DNA of 64,000 bases from Sphingomonadales bacterium UBA2683 (GCA_002354635.1 DELZ01000001.1:297085-361084), one strand, 5' to 3'. Counted from the stretch's first letter, positions 17,789 to 26,181 are shown. Made by a program: numbers and translations. The notes: generated by a model not told the origin, from the sequence alone.

Positions 17789-17818
17789 AGAGCGGCAGTC
17801 ACCTGCCGCTCTTTTTTT
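17789..17818 (+). terminator. Intrinsic terminator of the cpa/tad operon
   Basis: A perfect 10-base inverted repeat (AGAGCGGCAG at 17789-17798 and CTGCCGCTCT at 17803-17812, four-base loop) runs directly into seven T residues at 17812-17818. It stops transcription of the plus-strand pilus operon. The stop codon of the convergent marR gene (17817-17819) overlaps the T run, so the element also marks the boundary between the two operons. Confidence 0.9.
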
Positions 17819-18260
17819 ATGCCCTGGCGATAGTGTCGGCGGATTCCTTGATCTTCGCCAGCATTGCGGAAAGCTCCGCTTTTTCTTCTTCGCTGAGCAC
17901 CGCCATGATTTTCTTGTCCATGGCCTGGGCCGCCGGCATGATCTGGCCATAGAGGTCGCGTCCCGTATTGCTCAGCAACAGGTGGTGGGAACGTCCGTCG
18001 GCACTGTTGGGACTGCGATCGAGCAAGGCGCGATCGACGAGCGTTTTCACCGCCCGATTGACGGTTACCTTGTCCATCAAGGTCGCCTCGACCAGATGCC
18101 GCTGAGTCGAGGCGCCGCGCGTCCCGAGCACAGCCATCACCCGCCATTCCGGAATTTTGAGGCCGAAGCGGCTCTTGTACTCGCTCGCGATCAGATCGCT
18201 GACGGCGTTGGACGCCGTCGACAGCTGGTAGGGTAAAAAATCGTCAAGAAGAATGGTCAT
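17817..18260 (-). CDS. MarR-family transcriptional regulator
   Basis: A 147-residue winged-helix DNA-binding protein. The recognition region is ISEYK-type: ASEYKSRFGLKIPEWRVMAVLGTRGASTQRHLVEATLMDKVTVNRAVKTLVDRALLDRSPNSADGRSHHLLL, with the wing at SADGRSHHL. MarR proteins usually repress neighbouring genes and release DNA when they bind a phenolic or aromatic ligand or sense oxidation. It lies nine bases downstream of the TonB receptor gene on the same strand and is probably the third gene of the maiA-receptor-marR operon, so autoregulation of that operon is plausible but not shown. Confidence 0.9.
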   Translation of the reverse strand: MTILLDDFLPYQLSTASNAVSDLIASEYKSRFGLKIPEWRVMAVLGTRGASTQRHLVEATLMDKVTVNRAVKTLVDRALLDRSPNSADGRSHHLLLSNTGRDLYGQIMPAAQAMDKKIMAVLSEEEKAELSAMLAKIKESADTIARA

Positions 18261-18269
18261 GAGTAATAT

Positions 18270-20372
18270 TTATTCAATCTGGACGCGAAGTCCAATCCAA
18301 AATGTCCGCGGAAAGGTGCGTTCTATTATTCCGTTGCTACTGATAGCAGCCTCTACCCGGGCATCGAAAAGATTTTCAACCCGTGTTTCGACCAAGAGAC
18401 GATCACTTATGGCCAGCGTCATACGGCCATCGACGGTGAAGGCATCGGCAAGGCTGAGCTGGTTGACATCATCCTCAAACTGTTGGCCGATATAGCGCGC
18501 CGACAGGCTCGCTCCGCTACCATCTGTTCCTTCCCAGCCGATTGTACCCGAGGCATTGTGCCGGGGGACCTGGGCGGGCCGAAAGCCGTCGATCGGGGCA
18601 GCAGCGCCGACGCCGTCAACCTCGGCATCGACATAGGAATAGCCGGCACGGAAAGTCAGGCCGTCGACCAGATCTCCGAGATCAAACAGAGCGTCGATTT
18701 CAACGCCTTTGGACCGGATCGATTGCAGATTCTGGCGCTGGCTGTAGGTCGCGCCGGCCGCAACAAAGCCAACGCCGGGGAAGAGGCCCGGCCCGTTGGC
18801 CAGAGTCACATTGGCAATGGCATTGTCGAGCTGGTTGTAAAAGGCCGTGATACCCAGCTTCACGGTGCCATTGTCCCAGTCCAGCCCGAGCTCGGCGCCC
18901 TTGACCCGCTCCGGTTCGAGCAGCTCGTTGGCGGCGGTTGCGTCGGCGCCGACACGGAACGGCCGGAACAACTCATTGAGCGTCGGCAAGCGCCAGCCGA
19001 GATAGGCAGCCCCGCGCAGCACGAGTGCATCGGTCAGATCATAGGCAAAGCCGCCGCGTCCGGTAAACTCACTGCCGCTGCGATTGGCAAATTGCTCGTC
19101 GCTACGGACCGAACCCGGGAAGGGATTGATCAGTTCGACTTCCTTGCGAAATCCACCATCGATCGACCAGAAATCCACGCGCCCGCCGCCGGTCAGGACC
19201 AGCGCGTCGCTCGCCTGCACGCTGGCCTCGACGAAAGCGCCATAGGTCGCGGTGCTGCCCCCAGCCCTGCGGCTGCGGCGCGGGGTATCATTGTCGGCAA
19301 AGAAGAAATTTTCCTTGGTTTCCCCCTCGGTCCGCCGCCAGTCCCCACCGATGCGCAGTTCGATGGCATCGCCTACCGGAGGCCGCACCTCAAAGCGCGC
19401 ACCCAGACCGGTGGAGGGTACATTATATTGCTCGAACACCCGGCTGACCGAATTTCGATCATCGGCGACACCGCCAAAGCTGACATCAAAATTGCGGATC
19501 TGGACATAGCCAAGAGCGGACCATTGCCAGTCAGAGCTGCGGTTGACCAGCCGGATGCTGGCATCCGCGCCGTCATTATGGTTTTCGCTGAAGGCAAAGC
19601 CGCGCTCGCGATCATCGGTGAAAGCGCGGACATTGGCCTGCAATTCGGTGCTGTCCGTTAGCGGTGCAACAAAGCGCACCGCGAGCCCGGCCTGTTCATA
19701 TTCTGCCGGCCGGTCGACCGAGCCGCGCTGGCCCTCGATAATCGGAATGAAGCCGTCGCCGCGCGCGTAATTGGCGGAGATGGTCAGCTGCCCCTGCCCC
19801 AGTGCGCGGCCGAACAGCAGGTCGGCATCCACACTGTTGCGGCTGCCGTAGGCAGCGCCCAGATCGATCAGATCACCAACATTGTCGCTGAACAGTTCGA
19901 TGGTGCCGGAAATAGCCCCCTGGCCTTCTGCGCCGCTGCCGCCACCACGGGTTATCCGGGCGCTTTTCAAGGCAAGTGCTTCATAGCCTGGCCAGGCGAC
20001 CCAGCCGCCGAACGGATCCGCCTGCGGCACGCCATCGAGAATCAGCAAGGCACGGGACGAGGCATTGCCACCCAATCCGCGGAGCGTCACGCCCTGACTG
20101 GTCGGGTTGGCAGACCGTGCGTCCGATCGGCGAAACTGTTGAAACCCGGGCACATCGCGCAATATATTCTCGACCGGCTGTGCGCTATCAATCGGGATTT
20201 CTGTTGAACTATAAGCCTTGTCGCCCAGCGAGTCGGGCAATCCGGTGACGATAATCTCGGACAACCGGCGATCGGCGATGACGATGCTATCGTCGTCCCC
20301 GCCGGTTTGTTCCTGCCCCCAGACGGGAACATGCATGGCCAGCAACGGCAGCGTCAAAATCCATTTTTTCAT
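18270..20372 (-). CDS. TonB-dependent outer-membrane receptor
   Basis: A 700-residue TonB-dependent transporter. The first about 19 residues are a Sec signal (MKKWILTLPLLAMHVPVWG), followed by a TonB-box-like segment (SEIIVTGLPDS), the plug domain (VENILRDVPGFQQFRR, then SQGVTLRGLGGNASSRALLILDGVPQ and ITRGGGSGAEG) and a beta-barrel ending in the aromatic-type terminal strand TFWIGLRVQIE. The plug resembles that of cobalamin/ferric-siderophore receptors, but the ligand cannot be read from sequence. Its ATG overlaps the maiA stop by one base (TAATG), and marR follows within nine bases. The genetic context suggests uptake of an aromatic or related small molecule under MarR control; this is inference. 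Confidence 0.9.
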   Translation of the reverse strand: MKKWILTLPLLAMHVPVWGQEQTGGDDDSIVIADRRLSEIIVTGLPDSLGDKAYSSTEIPIDSAQPVENILRDVPGFQQFRRSDARSANPTSQGVTLRGLGGNASSRALLILDGVPQADPFGGWVAWPGYEALALKSARITRGGGSGAEGQGAISGTIELFSDNVGDLIDLGAAYGSRNSVDADLLFGRALGQGQLTISANYARGDGFIPIIEGQRGSVDRPAEYEQAGLAVRFVAPLTDSTELQANVRAFTDDRERGFAFSENHNDGADASIRLVNRSSDWQWSALGYVQIRNFDVSFGGVADDRNSVSRVFEQYNVPSTGLGARFEVRPPVGDAIELRIGGDWRRTEGETKENFFFADNDTPRRSRRAGGSTATYGAFVEASVQASDALVLTGGGRVDFWSIDGGFRKEVELINPFPGSVRSDEQFANRSGSEFTGRGGFAYDLTDALVLRGAAYLGWRLPTLNELFRPFRVGADATAANELLEPERVKGAELGLDWDNGTVKLGITAFYNQLDNAIANVTLANGPGLFPGVGFVAAGATYSQRQNLQSIRSKGVEIDALFDLGDLVDGLTFRAGYSYVDAEVDGVGAAAPIDGFRPAQVPRHNASGTIGWEGTDGSGASLSARYIGQQFEDDVNQLSLADAFTVDGRMTLAISDRLLVETRVENLFDARVEAAISSNGIIERTFPRTFWIGLRVQIE

Positions 20373-21004
20373 TATTCTGGCTTTACTGCTTCCGGAGCCG
20401 CTTTCTGAAACGCCTCCAGTTCATTGCATGAGGCATCGATCCGCACGAGCCTGGGAAACGGGCCCAGATCCGTTGCGAAGCGCCGGGCATTGGCCATTTG
20501 CGGGACCAGGCAGACATCGGCAAGATTGGGGCGATCGCCGCCGAAAAACCGGCTGTCAGGCGCCATTGTTTCCAACGCCGCAAAGCCTTCCCCGATCCAG
20601 TGACGATACCAGCGGTCGATCGCGTCCTGTTCCTGCCCCAGCTCGTCCTTGAGATATTTCAGGATCCGCAGGTTGTTCACCGGATGGATATCGGCAGCAA
20701 TGACCATGGCCTGGGCCAGCGTGTTTGCTCTCTCCAGCGGATCCCGGGATACCATTGGCGGGTCGGTATATTTCGCATCGAGATAGTCGATGATCGCCAG
20801 CGACTGGGTCAGGTCATGCCCGTCGATCACAAGCATTGGGACAAAGCCCTGTGGGTTGCGGGCGACATAGGCCGGTGCCTTTTGGTCACCATCAAGCAGG
20901 CTGGTGTTCACGGATGTATAGGATACGCCCTTGAGGTTGAGCGCAATGCGTACGCGGTAGCTCGCCGAGCTACGCCAATAGTCAAAAAGTATGGTGTCTG
21001 TCAT
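20372..21004 (-). CDS. maiA: Maleylacetoacetate isomerase (zeta-class glutathione S-transferase)
   Basis: Zeta-class GST that isomerises maleylacetoacetate (or maleylpyruvate) to the fumaryl form with glutathione, in tyrosine/homogentisate or gentisate breakdown. The 210-residue product carries the N-terminal signature SSASYRVRIALNLKG, with the catalytic Ser pair at about 12-13, and the thioredoxin-fold motif NPQGFVPMLVIDG, then TQSLAIIDYLD. The C-terminal helical domain contains FFGGDRPNLADVCLVPQMANARRF. I use the ATG at 21004 rather than the GTG one codon upstream. The stop overlaps the TonB receptor start. No homogentisate dioxygenase or fumarylacetoacetase gene lies in the window. Confidence 0.88.
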   Translation of the reverse strand: MTDTILFDYWRSSASYRVRIALNLKGVSYTSVNTSLLDGDQKAPAYVARNPQGFVPMLVIDGHDLTQSLAIIDYLDAKYTDPPMVSRDPLERANTLAQAMVIAADIHPVNNLRILKYLKDELGQEQDAIDRWYRHWIGEGFAALETMAPDSRFFGGDRPNLADVCLVPQMANARRFATDLGPFPRLVRIDASCNELEAFQKAAPEAVKPE

Positions 21005-21069
21005 CACACGGCTTTGACGTTTGGGCAGCAGAAAAGCAAGTACTGCGATCCTCTTCCGAGCCTGAACGC

Positions 21070-22068
21070 CTATGCTACCGAACCGCCATCGATAGAAATA
21101 TCACCCTGTGGTTCGACCGATGGGGTGCGCCCGGTCCGCTTCGCCAGTTCCTCCAGCAGCGTCGGTGACAGTTTGTTCGCTACGGCCGGGTGTACGGCGA
21201 GCCGCAACAGACCGTTACCACGGTCCCGTTCCGCCTGCCGAAGCAATTTGAGCGCGGCATTGGTCGCACGACTGGCCTGCATGATTTCCAGCACCGATGG
21301 CCGGGTCTTGCGGCTGACGATCTGCAGGAAACCAAAGCCGTTGATCGCGGTGCGTTCGCATTTGGCGGTCATATGGTCATCAAAAATCGCGGTAATCGCA
21401 GCGCGTTCCCCCTTGGCCTGCAGTGTCGGGAAGTCGACACCGATATTACCGCCGATATCAAGGCGCACCAATGCCAGAGCGATCTCCTTGGCGGCCCGTT
21501 TTGCCAGCTCGAATGACGGCAGGGGGCCGTCGACATCGATCAGGGTCATCGCCGGAGTGAGCGAGATCAGGAGGCTGCCGCCCTCGAAATCGATCCGTCC
21601 GGTTTCCGCCTGTTCGACGGCTTCGTGCCAGCCAAGTTGGGCGAGCATGTCCGGATCATGGGCGTGAACCGGCTTGACGGGAAGACCCGTGGCCTCGATT
21701 TCCGCCAGCAAGTCGGGCCCGCTGCCCACGGGGCGGTCCTCGTCCGCCGGCCGCGCTCTGGCGCGCTTGGCCTGGCCACCGCGCTCGGTCATCGCCGCCC
21801 GCACGATTGCCACCCGCACCATAGCCCCTTCGGTCGCTCCATCGGGCAGCGGCTGCAGCAGCGCCTCCTCCCCGTCCGGCAGCGTCACGATTCCGGATTT
21901 TCCGGCAATCCATTGCCGGATGAATTTTGCCTCGACGATCGCACCGGGCCTGGCGCGGCCATCGGCTCGCTCGACCCGGATTTGCGCCAGCTCGCCCTGT
22001 TCGATGCGCAGCGCGCGATTCTCGCCGATCCCGGCTTCGTAAAGCCAGCCCTGCGTGAATTCAGCCAA
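21070..22068 (-). CDS. Ribonuclease E/G-family protein, short form
   Basis: A 332-residue relative of RNase E/G. The catalytic DNase I-like core aligns by eye: LTPAMTLIDVDGPLPSFELAKRAAKEIAL supplies the first metal-binding Asp, and RLDIGGNIGVDFPTLQAKGER the second, corresponding to the Asp303/Asp346 pair of E. coli RNase E. The N-terminus (GWLYEAGIGENRALRIEQGELAQI) matches the start of RNase G-like proteins. It is much shorter than RNase G (about 489) and shows no CPxC zinc-link. The start appears to be a TTG at 22068, overlapping the maf stop by eight bases. It sits in the infA-maf-rng order common in sphingomonads. Confidence 0.83.
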   Translation of the reverse strand: MAEFTQGWLYEAGIGENRALRIEQGELAQIRVERADGRARPGAIVEAKFIRQWIAGKSGIVTLPDGEEALLQPLPDGATEGAMVRVAIVRAAMTERGGQAKRARARPADEDRPVGSGPDLLAEIEATGLPVKPVHAHDPDMLAQLGWHEAVEQAETGRIDFEGGSLLISLTPAMTLIDVDGPLPSFELAKRAAKEIALALVRLDIGGNIGVDFPTLQAKGERAAITAIFDDHMTAKCERTAINGFGFLQIVSRKTRPSVLEIMQASRATNAALKLLRQAERDRGNGLLRLAVHPAVANKLSPTLLEELAKRTGRTPSVEPQGDISIDGGSVA

Positions 22069-22630
22069 GGGGATAGCCCGCGCTGATCAGCAGGTTTCGC
22101 GTTTCATACAAGGGCAATCCCATAATTCCGCTATAGCTGCCCGACATCCACGTTACAAAGGCTTCCGCCTTTCCTTGAATGGCATAGCCGCCGGCCTTGC
22201 CCTGGCCTTCGCCGGTGGCGACATAGGCTTCGATCTCGCGCGGCTCGAAGCGCTTGAATTTGACGATACTGTCCGACAATTTGCTGCGCACAGTGCCATC
22301 GGCCGCGATCACGCAGACCGCGGACATCACATGATGCCGCCGCCCGCTGATCAGCTCCATGAAAGCGCGCTGTTCCGCTGCGTCGGCGGCCTGTCCCAAA
22401 ATCCGGCGGCCAACCGCGACGGTGGTATCGCCCGCGACCAGGATTTCCTGATCTTCCCGTTCGACCGCCACCGCTTTTTCCTGCGCCATGCGCAAAACAT
22501 AGTCGCGCGGCAACTCGCCCTTGCGGGGGGCTTCGTCAATATCGGGAGAAACAATCCGGTCGGGCGTCACACCCAGACGACCAAGCAGTTCCAGACGGCG
22601 CGGACTGGATGAGGCGAGGACCAGTTTCAT
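22061..22630 (-). CDS. maf: Maf-family nucleoside triphosphate pyrophosphatase
   Basis: Maf proteins hydrolyse non-canonical or excess nucleoside triphosphates (for example dTTP, UTP or modified pyrimidines) to monophosphates and pyrophosphate. The 189-residue product begins with the phosphate-binding motif LVLASSSPRRLELLGRLG and contains the conserved VAGDTTVAVGRRILGQA (catalytic Asp/general base) and SGRRHHVMSAVCV. The ending YSGIMGLPLYETRNLLISAGY is typical. The ATG at 22630 is clear. The gene is followed by the RNase E/G gene with an eight-base overlap and preceded by infA across a 135-base gap that holds a palindromic repeat. Confidence 0.93.
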   Translation of the reverse strand: MKLVLASSSPRRLELLGRLGVTPDRIVSPDIDEAPRKGELPRDYVLRMAQEKAVAVEREDQEILVAGDTTVAVGRRILGQAADAAEQRAFMELISGRRHHVMSAVCVIAADGTVRSKLSDSIVKFKRFEPREIEAYVATGEGQGKAGGYAIQGKAEAFVTWMSGSYSGIMGLPLYETRNLLISAGYPLG

Positions 22631-22641
22631 ATATTAGCTTC

Positions 22642-22767
22642 CGTCATGCCGAGCCGAAGACCAGCGCAGCCAACTCGATTCAGCATCCAGAGCGTGAAAT
22701 CGCAAGCACAGTTTTCTGACAACGCCGGATCCCGCATCAAGCCCGGGATGACGAGCCATGGCTCGTC
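22642..22767. repeat. Degenerate palindromic intergenic repeat between infA and maf
   Basis: The gap begins CGTCATGCC and ends GGGATGACG (inverted ends) and contains GGATCCCGCATCAAGCCCGGG, the style of dispersed intergenic repeat seen in many sphingomonads. Its right end adjoins a perfect 18-base palindrome, GACGAGCCATGGCTCGTC at 22750-22767, which overlaps the infA stop codon (22766-22768). Confidence 0.6.
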
Positions 22768-22984
22768 ACTTGAAACGGTAGGTGATGCGACCCTTGGTCA
22801 GGTCATAAGGGGTAAGCTCGACGAGCACTTCGTCGCCAACCAGCACGCGGATGCGGTTCTTGCGCATCTTGCCGGCGGTGTGTCCCAAAATCTCGTGGCC
22901 ATTTTCCAGCTCGACCCGGAACATGGCGTTGGGGAGCAGTTCGCGAACCATTCCCTTCATTTCCAGTAATTCTTCTTTTGCCAT
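22766..22984 (-). CDS. infA: Translation initiation factor IF-1
   Basis: IF-1 binds the ribosomal A site during initiation. The 72-residue product from the ATG at 22984 (MAKEELLEMKGMVRELLPNA) is a single OB fold with the expected NGHEILGHTAGKMRKNRIRV and GDEVLVELTPYDLTKGRITYRFK. The reading frame stays open upstream to 23113, but the family start is at MAKEE and the length is exact for IF-1. It is divergent from the TonB receptor gene at 23217. The stop codon lies inside a perfect palindrome. Confidence 0.98.
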   Translation of the reverse strand: MAKEELLEMKGMVRELLPNAMFRVELENGHEILGHTAGKMRKNRIRVLVGDEVLVELTPYDLTKGRITYRFK

Positions 22985-23216
22985 ATGGCGGTACATTTTC
23001 CCTGCTATCGCGATAAATCCGCGTGTTGCAGTGCGCCATAACGGCAAATACGCAAAAAGGGAAGGATTAGCTGCATCTGCCAGAATGATAATATCTATGG
23101 CTGGAGCCGCCATTTCCCTGCGACAATTTAATACAAAGAAATTATACCATTAGCGCGGCCTGCATGGCACTTCGGACATCTTCTCTCCGCCATTTTTCCA
23201 GCTAGTGATCCAAGAC

Positions 23217-25718
23217 ATGACATCCTCCCCCCGATCCCTTTTTATCGCTTCTCCTGTCGTTTTGGCAGGCCTGTTGCTCGCACCGGCGGCGAGCGCGCAA
23301 CTCGCCAATCCGGACGCCGATTATCCGGACGAGGAGATTGTCGTGATTGCTGAACGGCCGCGCGGTGCGGTCGTTACCGAGGTACCGCCCGTGGTCGAAC
23401 TGAGCGAGGCGGATATTGCCAGCTTCGGCGCTTCGTCGGTGCAGGACCTGCTCGAAGCCATCTCCTCGCAGACCAGCTCGAGCCGGGGACGCGGCAGCGG
23501 CCGGCCGGTCGTGCTGATCAACGGCCAGCGCACCTCCGGATTTCGCGAAATCCGCGACCTGCCGCCCGAGGCCATTCGCACCGTGCAGGTGTTTCCGGAA
23601 GAACTGGCGCTGCAATATGGCTATCGCCCCGATCAACGGGTGATCAATTTCATCCTCAAGGACAATTATACCGGAGTCAGCGTATCCGCCGAATATGGCG
23701 TGCCGACGCAGGGGGCACAGGGGCGGACCGAGCTGGAATCGACGATTACCCGCATCGGCAAGAACAGCCGGGTCAATATCAATCTGGAATGGCAGAACAG
23801 CACCGCGATCACCGAAAGCGAACGCGATATCATCCAGACCGCAGCTGGTGATCTGGTCGATCTCGGGGATTTCCGCACATTGGTGGCACCCTCGGACAAT
23901 GTCGAGCTCAATACCAATTACAGCCGGACCTTTGACAACGGCATGGCGCTGTCGCTGAACGGGGGCTATGTCTATGACAAGTCGCGCGGTCTCCAGGGCC
24001 TGCCGAACGGGACGCTGCAGGTAGCGGGCAACCCGCTGTTCCGCTATTTCACTGAATATGGCCCACTGAACCGGATCCAGGAAACCAATACTGTGCAGGC
24101 CGGGCTGACACTCAACGGCAATCTCGGCGAATGGCGCTGGTCGCTGACCAGCGACTATACACGCCAGCAGGTCAACAGCGACACTGACCGTTCCGGCGAT
24201 ATCAGCATGTTGCAGGCAGCGATCGATGCCGGGACAGTCGATCCGCTGGCCACCAGCTTTGGTAATCTGCTCGGTGCACCGGTGACCGACAGCGCCCGGG
24301 TTGTCGACCAGACGATCAACAATCTGGCGACCGTTTCCGGCAGCCTGCTCAACCTGCCCTCCGGCACGGTCACGACCACCATTCGCGCCGGCTATACCCG
24401 GGAAGATCTGACTGGCTGGGAAACGCGCCGAGGCATCCTGACCACCACCGACCTCGATCGCGACAAGCTGAGCACGGGCATCAATATCGATATCCCGCTG
24501 GCCGACGAGAATATCGATGTCGTCGAAGCGATCGGCAAATTTTCGATCAACGGCAATCTCGGCTATGCCGACCTGTCCGGCTTTGGCGGCCTGGTGGAAT
24601 TCGGCTTCGGCCTCAACTGGGAACCGCTTGACGGGCTGGTGTTCACCGCGTCCGCGATCGGCGAGGAAGCGGCCCCCGCTATCACCCAGCTCGGCAATCC
24701 GGTCATCATCACCCCCGATGTCACAACCTTCGATTTCGTCAATGGCCAGACCGTGCTGGCGGCGATCACCACCGGCGGCAACCCGGCATTGCTGGCGGAA
24801 AAGCGGCGGGATATCAAGCTGGCGGTCAACTATCGGCCCGAATGGCTGGACGGGCTCAGCTTCCTCGGTGAATATTTTCGCAACAACAGCGACAATGTCG
24901 CGTCCAGCTTCCCGCTGCTGACTCCCGAAATAGAAGCCGCCTTTCCCGACCGCGTCACCCGCAATGCCAGCGGCCAGCTGATCGCGATCGACCGGCGACC
25001 GGTCAACTATGCCAATGTCAGCAGCGAGCGCATCCGCTATGGCATCGATTTTTCCAAGCGCTTCGGCGAACAGCGCGGCGGCGGTCGAGGACGACCGGAC
25101 CGCGCCTCGCAGTCAGCGGATGACGCTGCATCCGGTGGCGAAGCCCGGGACAAAAAACCGCCGCAAGCTGCCAAAGGCGAACAGGCAGCACGGCCTGCGG
25201 GCCAACGCGGCGGCCGCGCTGCAGGCGGTCGCCCCAGCGGCGGACGCTGGCAATTGTCCGCCTATCATACGATCCGCCTGCAAGACCGGATTCTGATCCG
25301 GCCCGGCGTCGACGAGCTCGATCTGCTGGGCGGTTCGGCGGTAGGGTCCTCCGGCGGCAGCCCGCGCCACGAGTTCGAGATCAACGGCGGCTGGTTCAAC
25401 AATGGCATCGGCTTCCGCCTCGACGGCAAGCATCAGGTCGCGACGCGGGTCAATGGTGGGCTGACCGGTTCTGATCTCCGCTTTTCCGACCTGACCACCT
25501 TCAACCTGCGGCTGTTCGTCAATCTCGACGATCGCGGCAGCCTGACCGAGAAAGTCCCGTTCCTCAAGGGCAGCCGCATTGCTTTGCGTGTCGACAATAT
25601 CTTCGACGATATCCAGGCCGTCCGCGACGGCAGCGGCCTGGTCCCGCTCAGCTACCAGACCGGCTTTGTCGACCCGGTCGGGCGCTATGTCGAGATTGAT
25701 TTCAGGAAGCGCTTCTAG
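23217..25718 (+). CDS. TonB-dependent receptor-like outer-membrane protein with low-complexity insert
   Basis: An 833-residue TonB-dependent receptor-type protein. A signal peptide (RSLFIASPVVLAGLLLAPAASA) precedes a TonB-box-like EEIVVIAERP and a plug domain (ADIASFGASSVQDLLEAIS, VLINGQRTSGFREIRDLPPEAIRTVQVFP). The barrel ends in VDPVGRYVEIDFRKRF with the expected C-terminal aromatic. At about residues 618-677 there is a Gly/Arg/Ala-rich charged insert (GGGRGRPDRASQSADD, then AAKGEQAARPAGQRGG) that is not expected in a barrel strand. I start at the ATG at 23217; the GTG at 23205 is the longer option, and neither has a clear ribosome binding site. Ligand unknown. Confidence 0.88.
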   Translation: MTSSPRSLFIASPVVLAGLLLAPAASAQLANPDADYPDEEIVVIAERPRGAVVTEVPPVVELSEADIASFGASSVQDLLEAISSQTSSSRGRGSGRPVVLINGQRTSGFREIRDLPPEAIRTVQVFPEELALQYGYRPDQRVINFILKDNYTGVSVSAEYGVPTQGAQGRTELESTITRIGKNSRVNINLEWQNSTAITESERDIIQTAAGDLVDLGDFRTLVAPSDNVELNTNYSRTFDNGMALSLNGGYVYDKSRGLQGLPNGTLQVAGNPLFRYFTEYGPLNRIQETNTVQAGLTLNGNLGEWRWSLTSDYTRQQVNSDTDRSGDISMLQAAIDAGTVDPLATSFGNLLGAPVTDSARVVDQTINNLATVSGSLLNLPSGTVTTTIRAGYTREDLTGWETRRGILTTTDLDRDKLSTGINIDIPLADENIDVVEAIGKFSINGNLGYADLSGFGGLVEFGFGLNWEPLDGLVFTASAIGEEAAPAITQLGNPVIITPDVTTFDFVNGQTVLAAITTGGNPALLAEKRRDIKLAVNYRPEWLDGLSFLGEYFRNNSDNVASSFPLLTPEIEAAFPDRVTRNASGQLIAIDRRPVNYANVSSERIRYGIDFSKRFGEQRGGGRGRPDRASQSADDAASGGEARDKKPPQAAKGEQAARPAGQRGGRAAGGRPSGGRWQLSAYHTIRLQDRILIRPGVDELDLLGGSAVGSSGGSPRHEFEINGGWFNNGIGFRLDGKHQVATRVNGGLTGSDLRFSDLTTFNLRLFVNLDDRGSLTEKVPFLKGSRIALRVDNIFDDIQAVRDGSGLVPLSYQTGFVDPVGRYVEIDFRKRF

Positions 25719-25728
25719 GGAAATAAAA

Positions 25729-25859
25729 CCTCCCCGCTCGCGGGGAGGTGGCAGCCGGAACGGCTGACGGAGGGGACTCCGGCCCAGGCGCAGCCCTCGG
25801 ACGCACGCCCCGTCCACCACGCTACGCGTGGTCCCCCTCCCCGTGCCGGGGAGGATTTT
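25729..25859. repeat. Multi-hairpin intergenic repeat element
   Basis: The gap downstream of the TonB receptor gene consists of nested palindromes: CCTCCCCG/CGGGGAGG at 25729-25748, CAGCCG/CGGCTG just after it, CCACGC/GCGTGG near 25817-25830 and CCTCCCCG/CGGGGAGG again at 25836-25854, ending in ATTTT. The two GC-rich arms are the same sequence, giving the element matched ends. This resembles dispersed sphingomonad repeats. The final hairpin plus T run could act as a terminator for the receptor gene. Confidence 0.7.
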
Positions 25860-25872
25860 GCGAACGGTCTAT

Positions 25873-26181
25873 TTACCTCAGGTCCTGAGCCGAAACCGCC
25901 TTCGCCCGGAAAATCCCGATCTCCGGCCGCTCGCCCACCAACTCGGTCAGCCGCTTCACAAATTCCCCCGATTCCGGCACCGCAAAATGCGCCGCAACCG
26001 CCGCCGCGTCCCGCCACTCCTCGTGAAAGAACAGCCGGTTGGGATTCTCGCAATCTGCATGGATATGGTGCGAGAGACAGCCCGGCTCGGCCCGCGACTG
26101 GGCGCTGTGCCCGGCGCACAAGGCGATAATCTCTGCCCGGTTGTCGGCCGGAGCGGTGAAGGAGGCGGATATGATGATCAT
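25873..26181 (-). CDS. Antibiotic-biosynthesis-monooxygenase (ABM/YgiN-like) domain protein
   Basis: A 102-residue single-domain protein with the dimeric alpha-beta barrel pattern of ABM proteins: IIISASFTAPADNRAEII, EPGCLSHHIHADCENPNRLFFHEEWRD and AHFAVPESGEFVKRLTEL. Such cofactor-free proteins act as quinol monooxygenases or are of unknown role; the specific reaction cannot be told here. The ATG at 26181 overlaps the stop of the upstream membrane-protein gene by four bases (ATGA), so the two are cotranscribed. It is convergent with the TonB receptor gene, separated from it by the multi-hairpin repeat. Confidence 0.85.
   Translation of the reverse strand: MIIISASFTAPADNRAEIIALCAGHSAQSRAEPGCLSHHIHADCENPNRLFFHEEWRDAAAVAAHFAVPESGEFVKRLTELVGERPEIGIFRAKAVSAQDLR

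Noticed and set aside
18483..19661. A 392-codon plus-strand frame opposite the TonB receptor gene
   Set aside because: Antisense shadow of the receptor barrel; no motif or ribosome binding site.
18270..20372. Naming the TonB receptor as the vitamin B12 receptor BtuB
   Set aside because: The plug resembles cobalamin/siderophore receptors in general, but the maiA/marR context does not support B12 and cobS/cobT are 20 kb away.
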